A stretch of 64,000 bases of DNA, from positions 38,007 through 102,006 of the forward strand of contig NZ_WKJD01000008.1 of assembly GCF_009674665.1 (NCBI RefSeq), in the 5' to 3' direction. This DNA is from Agromyces kandeliae (lineage in GTDB: Bacteria; Actinomycetota; Actinomycetes; Actinomycetales; Microbacteriaceae). The notes under the pieces are model-generated. The model was not told the DNA's origin and did not search any database. It worked only from the letters and a program-made list of their open reading frames with translations. Both the position numbers and the translations under genes were made by a program. Of this stretch, positions 57,093-64,000 are shown piece by piece (positions within the stretch are counted from its first letter, which is position 1; each line of letters starts with the position of its first letter).

Positions 57093-58436
57093 CTAGGGGA
57101 GCAGGCGGGTCGGGCCGCGGAAGAGGTACGTGGTCTCCCGGATCGAGTGCTCGTCGAGCATGAGCATCATGAGGCGCGCGAGGCCCATGCCGAACCCGCC
57201 GTGCGGCGGGACGCCGTAGCGGAAGAAGTCGAGGTAGAACCCGAGCTCCTCGGGATCGAGACCCTTCTCCTTCGCCTGCTCGACGAGGATGTCGATGCGG
57301 TGCTCGCGCTGCGCGCCCGTCGAGATCTCGACGCCGTTGTAGATGAGGTCGTACGAGTTGGTGATGCTCGGGTCGCCCTCGCGGCGCATGTGGTAGAACG
57401 GCCGGATGCTCGAGGCGTAGTCGGTGAGGAACACGAAGTCGTGCCCGTAGGCCTCCTTCACGTACGCCGAGATCTGGCGCTCGCCCTCGGGGTCCATGTC
57501 GGCGTCGGCGCGGGGCACGACGTAGCCGCGCGACGCGACGATCTCCTTGGCCTCGGCCAGGGGGATGCGCGGGAACGGCGTGGTCGGCACCGTGACCTCG
57601 ACACCGAAGAGCTCGCGGATCTCGTCGGCGTGCTTGGCGACCACGGCCGTGAAGCCATGCACGAGGAGCTCCTCGTGCATGGCCATGACGTCCTCGTGCG
57701 AGTCGATCCAGCTCATCTCGGCGTCGATCGAGGTGAACTCGGTCGCATGGCGCGAGGTGAACGACGGGTCGGCGCGGAAGGCGGGGCCGACCTCGAAGAC
57801 GCGGCCGAGGCCCGCCGGCTGCGCCATCTGCTTGAAGAACTGCGGGCTCTGCGCGAGGTACGCCTTGCCCTCGAAGTAGCCGAGCTCGAACAGCTCGGCA
57901 CGCGACTCCGAGGCCGAGGCCATGAGCTTCGGGGTCTGGATCTCGACCCAGTCGCGCTCGACCCAGTAGGTGCGGAGGGCGTGCAGGAAGGTCGTCTGCA
58001 CGCGGAAGATGAGGTTCTGCTTCGGGTGGCGGAGGTCGAGGAAGCGCCAGTCCATGCGCTTGTCGAGGCTGGAGTCTGCCGCGATCGGAGTCTCTTCCGC
58101 CTCGGTGACGACCTCGAGCGTCTCGATCTTCACCTCGAGCCCGCCGAGCTTGACGCGCTCGTCGTGCTTGAGCTGCCCCGTGACGGTGATGAACGTGCCG
58201 TGGCCGAGCGCCGAGATCTGCTCGGTGAGCGCGAACGCCTCGGCCGCTCCGACGCTGACGCCCTCGGGGTCGAGCTCGCGCACGGCGGGGTTCACGAGCT
58301 GGACCGCCCCCGACTCGTCGCGCAGGATGATGAACTGCACCTTCTTCTGATCCCGGACCGTCTCGACCCAGCCGGCGACGGTGACCGGCCCGTCGGGAAG
58401 GGCGGCGAGCTGCTTGACGAGGGTGCGCGTGTTCAC
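57093..58436 (-). CDS. aspS: Aspartate-tRNA(Asp/Asn) ligase, archaeal type
   Basis: The 447-residue class II synthetase has the OB-fold anticodon-binding domain (VAGWVETVRDQKKVQFIILRDESG) and the catalytic core, with motif 2 in FEVGPAFRADPSFTSRHATEFTSIDAEMSW and motif 3 in HGGFGMGLARLMMLML. It is short and lacks the GAD insertion of standard bacterial AspRS, so it is the archaeal/eukaryotic type. These are often non-discriminating, making Asp-tRNA(Asn) for GatCAB. Whether it is so here cannot be read. The GTG start gives VNTRTLVKQLAALPDG. The phosphatase gene is divergent. Confidence 0.95.
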   Translation of the reverse strand: MNTRTLVKQLAALPDGPVTVAGWVETVRDQKKVQFIILRDESGAVQLVNPAVRELDPEGVSVGAAEAFALTEQISALGHGTFITVTGQLKHDERVKLGGLEVKIETLEVVTEAEETPIAADSSLDKRMDWRFLDLRHPKQNLIFRVQTTFLHALRTYWVERDWVEIQTPKLMASASESRAELFELGYFEGKAYLAQSPQFFKQMAQPAGLGRVFEVGPAFRADPSFTSRHATEFTSIDAEMSWIDSHEDVMAMHEELLVHGFTAVVAKHADEIRELFGVEVTVPTTPFPRIPLAEAKEIVASRGYVVPRADADMDPEGERQISAYVKEAYGHDFVFLTDYASSIRPFYHMRREGDPSITNSYDLIYNGVEISTGAQREHRIDILVEQAKEKGLDPEELGFYLDFFRYGVPPHGGFGMGLARLMMLMLDEHSIRETTYLFRGPTRLLP

Positions 58437-58525
58437 GACAGGCCATCCTACCGGCCGGGGATTCGGCGCCCGACCGGCCGGGCTCGCGGCATCCGCCCCG
58501 CATCCACGACTCGCCTTCGCCCACC

Positions 58526-58582
58526 CGAGTGTCCAGGAGATGCGAGATCGCATCCCGACATCCGGCAGTCCCAGGACACTCG
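58526..58582. repeat. Nested inverted repeat in the aspS/phosphatase gap
   Basis: The outer arms CGAGTGTCC/GGACACTCG (58526-58534 and 58574-58582) enclose an inner hairpin GATGCGA/TCGCATC (58539-58545, 58548-58554). The design recalls the two hairpin elements at 55.9 and 57.0 kb, but the sequences differ. Confidence 0.7.
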
Positions 58583-58643
58583 CCGCGTTCGGACGGCGGC
58601 GCGGCTCGGAAGGCGCACGGCGGATTCCTAGGGAACCGCTTCG

Positions 58644-58649
58644 TAGACT
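58644..58649 (+). promoter_or_regulatory. -10 element of the phosphatase-ccs operon (leaderless)
   Basis: TAGACT followed by seven bases (GGGGGGC) and the GTG at 58657. Confidence 0.45.
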
Positions 58650-58656
58650 GGGGGGC

Positions 58657-59301
58657 GTGCCGGCCGAGCAGATCCATCTCGTGCGCCACGGCGAGGTCTT
58701 CAACCCGCAGGGCGTGCTCTACGGCCGACTCCCCGGATTCGGGCTGAGCGACCTCGGCCGCGCGATGGCGGAGTCCGCCGCCGCCGACCTCGTCGCCCGC
58801 AAGCGGCCCGTCGCCGCGCTCGTCTCCTCCCCGCTGCAGCGCACGCAGCAGTCGGCCGAGCCGATCGCGAAGGCGTTCGGGCTCGAACCGACGCTCGACG
58901 AGCGCATCATCGAGCCGACGAACCGATTCGAGGGCAAGCGGATGTCGGGGCGCGACTCCGCCCTCCGCGACGTGCGCAACTGGGCCTTCCTGGTCAACCC
59001 GTGGGAGCCGAGCTGGGGCGAGCCGTTCCGCTCGATCGCCGACCGCATGGTCGAGGCGATGTCGCATGCCGCCGATTCCGTCGACGAGGGCGACGTCGTG
59101 ATGGTCAGCCACCAGCTGCCGATCTGGATGGTGCACCGCCGCGTCGCCGGCCGGTCGCTCGCCCACGACCCGCGTCGCCGCCGCTGCGCGCTCTCGAGCA
59201 TCACGACGTTCGAGCGCCGCGGCGCCCGGTTCGTCGAGGTCGGCTACCGCGACCCCGCCGCGGGGCTCCAGTCGCGGGCCACCGACGTGGGGGCGGTGTG
59301 A
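58657..59301 (+). CDS. Histidine phosphatase family protein (phosphoglycerate mutase-like)
   Basis: The 214-residue protein has the active-site motif IHLVRHGEVFNPQGVLYGRLPGFGLSDLGRAM (RHGE) near residues 6-38, LVSSPLQRTQQSAEPIA, and the second His in VVMVSHQLPIWMVHRR. It is probably a phosphatase of the branched RHG superfamily, not the glycolytic mutase. A gene of this kind commonly precedes the ccs genes in actinobacteria; its link to haem or cytochrome assembly is unknown. The stop overlaps the start of the next gene by one base. Confidence 0.9.
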   Translation: MPAEQIHLVRHGEVFNPQGVLYGRLPGFGLSDLGRAMAESAAADLVARKRPVAALVSSPLQRTQQSAEPIAKAFGLEPTLDERIIEPTNRFEGKRMSGRDSALRDVRNWAFLVNPWEPSWGEPFRSIADRMVEAMSHAADSVDEGDVVMVSHQLPIWMVHRRVAGRSLAHDPRRRRCALSSITTFERRGARFVEVGYRDPAAGLQSRATDVGAV

Positions 59302-59900
59302 TGCGCGCACGCAGGACCGCGGCGCTCGGCGCGCTCGCCGTGGCATCCGTCATCGCCCTGGCCGGCTGCTCGAGCGACCCGCTCGCCGAGCAGTACCGCG
59401 AGGGCAGCGGCAAGGGCTACATCGCCGGCGACGGCACGATCGCCGAATTCCCGGCCGAGCAGCGCGGCGAGCCCGTCGAGTTCTCGGGGACGACGATCGA
59501 GGGCGACGCGCTCGGCTCCGGCGACCTGACGGGTGAGGTGGTCGTCGTCAACTTCTGGTACGCGGGCTGCGCGCCGTGCCGCGCCGAGGCGCCCCTGCTC
59601 CAGGAGGTCTTCGAGGAGTTCGACGGGAACGGTGCGGCGTTCGTCGGCGTGAACGTCCGCGACCAGGCCGCGACCGCGGCATCCTTCGAGGAGGGCTTCG
59701 GCATCACCTACCCCTCGATCGTCGACGCGAACGACGGCGCCGTGCAGTACGCCTTCGCGGGCGACGTGCCGCCTGCGGCCGTCCCCACGACCCTCGTGCT
59801 CGACGCCGAGGGGCGGGTGGCCGCGCGCATCCTCGGGCAGCTGAAGGACGCGTCGATCCTCGAGACCATCGTGCGCGACGTCATCGCCGAGCAGGCGTAG
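59301..59900 (+). CDS. TlpA/ResA-like thioredoxin lipoprotein
   Basis: This 199-residue lipoprotein has the signal peptide [24 protein letters not shown] with lipobox LAGC (Cys near residue 24), and a thioredoxin domain with the redox motif [16 protein letters not shown] (CAPC near 100) and the cis-Pro loop in [20 protein letters not shown]. It keeps the haem-binding CxxCH cysteines of apocytochrome c reduced outside the membrane, getting electrons from CcdA. It begins at the previous stop (TGATG). Confidence 0.93.
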   Translation: MRARRTAALGALAVASVIALAGCSSDPLAEQYREGSGKGYIAGDGTIAEFPAEQRGEPVEFSGTTIEGDALGSGDLTGEVVVVNFWYAGCAPCRAEAPLLQEVFEEFDGNGAAFVGVNVRDQAATAASFEEGFGITYPSIVDANDGAVQYAFAGDVPPAAVPTTLVLDAEGRVAARILGQLKDASILETIVRDVIAEQA

Positions 59901-59914
59901 CGAGCGGCGCGGGA

Positions 59915-60667
59915 ATGGACCTCGGGGAGATCGTCTTCAGCGGGCAGCTGCTCGCCGCGTTGCCGATCGCGCTCGCCGCGGGGCTCGTGTCGTTCCTCTC
60001 GCCGTGCGTGCTGCCGCTCGTGCCCGGGTACCTCGGCTACCTGGGCGGGTTCGCCGACGCCTCCGCCGAGGCCGACGAGGCCCGCCGCGCGCGCCGCCGA
60101 CTGCTCCTCGGCGTGCTCCTCTTCATCGCGGGCTTCACGCTCGTGTTCCTCGTCTTCACGACCGCGTTCGGCGTGCTCGGCGCGTGGCTCGCACGGTGGT
60201 CCGACCTGATCATCCGGGTGCTCGGCGTGGTGCTCATCCTCATGGGCCTCGTCTTCATCGGGCAGTTCACCTTCCTGCAGCGCACGTTCAAGCCGTCGTG
60301 GCGACCGGCGACCGGACTCGCGGGCGCGCCGCTGCTCGGGATCGTGTTCGGCCTCGGGTGGACGCCCTGCATCGGCCCGACGCTCGCGGTCGTGCTCGCG
60401 CTCAGCGCGGACTCGGCATCGGCGGGTCGCGGCGCGCTGCTCGGCCTGGCGTACTGCATCGGCCTCGGCATCCCGTTCGTGCTCGTCGCGCTCGGCTTCG
60501 GCTGGGCGGCGAACGCGCTCGCGTTCGTGCGCCGGCACATCCGCGCCGTGAACCTCATCGGCGGCGCGCTGCTCGTCGCCATCGGCCTGCTGATGGTGTC
60601 GGGCCTCTGGACCATCTGGATGTACGAGTTGCAGGCGGTGATCAGTGGTTTCGTCCCGGCGATCTGA
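59915..60667 (+). CDS. ccdA: Cytochrome c biogenesis thiol-disulphide transporter CcdA
   Basis: The 250-residue membrane protein has six helices and the two redox Cys-Pro motifs: [20 protein letters not shown] near residue 28 and [17 protein letters not shown] near 153. These carry electrons from cytoplasmic thioredoxin across the membrane to TlpA/ResA. The GPTLA and LGIPF motifs are standard. It is the third gene of the operon, 14 bases after tlpA. Confidence 0.95.
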   Translation: MDLGEIVFSGQLLAALPIALAAGLVSFLSPCVLPLVPGYLGYLGGFADASAEADEARRARRRLLLGVLLFIAGFTLVFLVFTTAFGVLGAWLARWSDLIIRVLGVVLILMGLVFIGQFTFLQRTFKPSWRPATGLAGAPLLGIVFGLGWTPCIGPTLAVVLALSADSASAGRGALLGLAYCIGLGIPFVLVALGFGWAANALAFVRRHIRAVNLIGGALLVAIGLLMVSGLWTIWMYELQAVISGFVPAI

Positions 60668-60716
60668 GGCTGAGCGAGCGGATGCCGCGTCCGCGCGCGA
60701 CACGGGCGTCGACCCG

Positions 60717-62414
<1,698 letters not shown>

Positions 62415-62423
62415 GGTGGAACA

Positions 62424-63512
62424 GTGACGCTCGACGAGATCTCCATCATCGCGGTGTACTCGGCGATGGCCGTGTACGCGATCGCGTTCATCGCGTACGC
62501 GATCGACCTGGCCCGCCGGTCCGCCGCGTCGGCGCAGGCGACGGATGCCGCGGCTGCGGGCATCGCGGAGAACGCCGACCTCGGCGACGCGTCCGGGCGC
62601 GAGCCCGTGCTCCAGGGGGCGGCCGCATCCGCCCCCGCCGCGACCGCCGGCTCCGCCGACGGGACCCCGTCGTCGACGCCGCCCGCAGGCAGGGGAGCCG
62701 GCCGCCGCGGCGCCGGTGCGGGCGCCGCGCCATCCGTCGACTACGGCCGCTCGCCGTCGCTGCGCGTCGCCGTCGCGATGACGGTCATCGCCTGGGCGCT
62801 GCACCTTGCCGCGACCGTGCTCCGCGGCATCGCCGCGAGCCGTGTGCCCTGGGCCAACATGTACGAGTTCGCGCTCACCGGCACCCTCGTCATCACGACG
62901 GTGTTCCTGGTGGTGCTGCTCATCGCCAAGACCGACCTGCGATTCCTCGGCACGTTCGTGACCGGCCTCGTCCTGGTGCTGCTCGGCGTCGCGACCGTGA
63001 ACTTCTACGTCAGCGTCGTGCCGCTGCCGCCCGCGCTGCAGTCGGTGTGGCTCGTGATCCACGTGTTCGTCGCCACGTCGGCCGTGGGGTTCTTCGCCCT
63101 CGGCTTCGCGCTCTCGGTCGTGCAGCTCATGCAGTCCCGTCGGGAGTCGATCGCCGCGACCGCCGACTCGGTGAAGAAGTCGTTCCTCGCGACCCTGCCC
63201 GACTCGACCGCGCTCGAGAACCTCGCGTACCGCGTGAACATCGTCGGCTTCATCCTCTGGACGTTCACGCTCATGGCCGGCGCGATCTGGGCCGAGAAGG
63301 CGTGGGGCCGGTACTGGGGCTGGGACACCAAGGAGGTGTGGACCTTCATCATCTGGGTGGTCTACGCCGGGTACATCCACGCGCGGGCGACCCGCGGATG
63401 GCGCGGCTCGCGCTCGGCGTGGCTCGCGATCATCGGCTTCTCCGCCGTGCTGTTCAACTTCACGGTCGTGAACCTGTTCTTCAAGGGCCTGCACGCGTAC
63501 TCCGGCCTGTGA
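62424..63512 (+). CDS. ccsB: Cytochrome c biogenesis haem handling protein CcsB
   Basis: The 362-residue membrane protein carries the WWD-type haem-handling motif: IWAEKAWGRYWGWDTKEVWTFIIWVVYAGYIHAR (near residues 290-325), with partner His residues in IHVFVATSAVGFF and HLAATVLRG. The N-terminal insertion of about 60 Ala/Gly-rich residues (SAASAQATDAAAAGIAENAD) is unusual. It completes the System II operon. The GTG start lies six bases after TAAGGT, which includes the resB stop and could be either a -10 element or an AAGGTGGA ribosome site. Confidence 0.95.
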   Translation: MTLDEISIIAVYSAMAVYAIAFIAYAIDLARRSAASAQATDAAAAGIAENADLGDASGREPVLQGAAASAPAATAGSADGTPSSTPPAGRGAGRRGAGAGAAPSVDYGRSPSLRVAVAMTVIAWALHLAATVLRGIAASRVPWANMYEFALTGTLVITTVFLVVLLIAKTDLRFLGTFVTGLVLVLLGVATVNFYVSVVPLPPALQSVWLVIHVFVATSAVGFFALGFALSVVQLMQSRRESIAATADSVKKSFLATLPDSTALENLAYRVNIVGFILWTFTLMAGAIWAEKAWGRYWGWDTKEVWTFIIWVVYAGYIHARATRGWRGSRSAWLAIIGFSAVLFNFTVVNLFFKGLHAYSGL

Positions 63513-63537
63513 TCCGCAGGCCCGTCGCGATCGTCAT

Positions 63538-63574
63538 CGAGGGCTCCCGCCGGCTTCGGCCGCGGGGGCCCTCG
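63538..63574. terminator. Terminator-like hairpin after the ccs operon
   Basis: CGAGGGC (63538-63544) pairs with GCCCTCG (63568-63574), continued by an imperfect CCCGCCGGC/GCCGCGGGG stem with a TTC-type loop; no T tract follows. Confidence 0.65.
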
Positions 63575-63854
63575 ACCGTCTCGCGGCGTGCGATCCAGGC
63601 CGGCGGATGGCGCGTGAAGGCCCGGCTCGAGTGGGGACCAGGGCGCGACACGCCCGGGATGCAGGTCCGATTTGCCCGGGCGTTCGGCGGCACGTAGATT
63701 CTTCTTCGTTGCCACGGCAGCCGGGAGCGAGAAGCTTTACGGAGCCGGACAGCGAATCCCAGCCAAACAGCCTCGTAGGCGCCTCGTGCGACTCGGTTGC
63801 TTCAAGCCTGGGAAGACGTATCACCCACCAACCGCTCGGCTTCGAGCGGGCTCC

Positions 63855-63871
63855 CGAACGCTCAGCGTTCG
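63855..63871. promoter_or_regulatory. Perfect inverted repeat upstream of the rRNA -10 element
   Basis: CGAACGCT-C-AGCGTTCG, 17 bases, lies 15 bases before the candidate -10 TACTGT, where a -35 element would be. It may be a hairpin or a binding site. Confidence 0.45.
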
Positions 63872-63952
63872 TGAAGCCGGTGGTGGTACTGTAGGGAAGT
63901 TGCCCCGGTGGGGTCGGCTCGGTTTCGAGTGGGCCTGTCGGGTGCGTCCGTT

Positions 63953-64000
63953 CCTTGAGAACTCAACAGCGTGCACTATGTTCAATGCCAATTTATTTGA
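63953..64000 (+). other. 5' leader of a ribosomal RNA operon (16S gene beyond the edge)
   Basis: The sequence TTGAGAACTCAACAG (63955-63969), then GTGCACTATGTTCAATGCC and an AT-rich end, is the leader conserved before 16S rRNA in Microbacteriaceae and other Micrococcales. It is needed for RNase III processing and antitermination. The 16S gene itself is not in the window. Confidence 0.8.

Larger units (their letters stand above)
63513..63952. other. Non-coding region before the rRNA operon
   Basis: No gene is seen in this gap; frames in it lack any domain. It holds the ccs terminator hairpin, two tandem small hairpins at 63832-63849 and 63855-63871, and candidate rRNA promoters: TTGCTT-16-TATCAC (63797-63824) and a -10 TACTGT at 63887-63892. 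Confidence 0.5.

Noticed and set aside
63607..63894. 95-residue frame before the rRNA operon
   Set aside because: It crosses the hairpins and promoter of the rRNA operon and has no domain or ribosome site.

Overview
The window is about 64 kb of very GC-rich, densely coding DNA. It looks like the chromosome of an actinobacterium of the order Micrococcales, most likely Microbacteriaceae (Agromyces-like; this genus-level guess is inference). Supporting signs are many GTG starts, -10-like TANNNT hexamers lying 6-7 bases before start codons, a System II cytochrome c operon, an archaeal-type AspRS, the 32-residue bS22 protein, the small GTLYYG protein family (DUF7882-like) in three copies, and a strongly over-used heptamer GGATGCC/GGCATCC. 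I see no transposase, integrase, phage gene or CRISPR array.

Layout. 1-7.3 kb: 3' end of a phosphoglucomutase, a DUF445 membrane protein, prephenate dehydratase, a lipid kinase, seryl-tRNA synthetase and a HAD phosphatase. 7.3-10.6 kb: two paralogous LCP cell-wall ligases interleaved with tRNA-Ser(TGA) and tRNA-Ser(GCT). 10.7-20.5 kb: acetyl-CoA synthetase, a small lipoprotein, and a tightly overlapping operon glgX-treY-treZ that turns alpha-glucan into trehalose, then a ClbS-like protein. 20.5-23.2 kb: a DUF4386 membrane protein divergent from a TetR repressor with twin operators, and a lipoprotein. 23.2-31.9 kb: a DNA-repair/stress region with Ku and LigD (divergent), topoisomerase IB, a Rho_N-like protein, an SDR, a desaturase, an SRPBCC protein and the three DUF7882-like paralogues. 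32.1-36.2 kb: tRNA-Arg(ACG), amylosucrase and a GH15 glucosidase (divergent). 36.3-42.5 kb: a DUF998-like membrane protein, GNAT, an S41 peptidase without a signal peptide, MarR, and an orphan winged-helix regulator with a long upstream region. 42.5-55.7 kb: mostly housekeeping (upp, tadA, CDF transporter, proC, rlmC, an ABC exporter, a Ktr/Trk potassium system, ArsR, GNAT, bS22, glutaredoxin, CPA1 antiporter). 55.7-57.1 kb: a small accessory island, a DUF559 nuclease-like gene with an AbiEi-like N-terminus, flanked by two copies of a hairpin repeat and a C-rich tract. 57.1-63.5 kb: aspS and the ccs operon (phosphatase-tlpA-ccdA-resB-ccsB). The window ends in the leader of an rRNA operon whose 16S gene starts just beyond the edge.

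How the genes work together. Pgm, GlgX, TreY, TreZ, amylosucrase and GH15 form an alpha-glucan/trehalose network. Ku and LigD form a two-component end-joining system. TlpA, CcdA, ResB and CcsB form a complete haem ligation pathway. KtrB and KtrA form a potassium uptake pair. TadA deaminates A34 of the tRNA-Arg(ACG) encoded in the same window.

The most unusual observations are: the hairpin-flanked DUF559 gene; the divergent CDF/proC pair whose two -10 hexamers overlap in one 10-bp palindrome; the number of apparently leaderless genes; the three paralogous DUF7882-like genes that all share that promoter design; and the S41 peptidase with a non-Ser/Lys-type active site.
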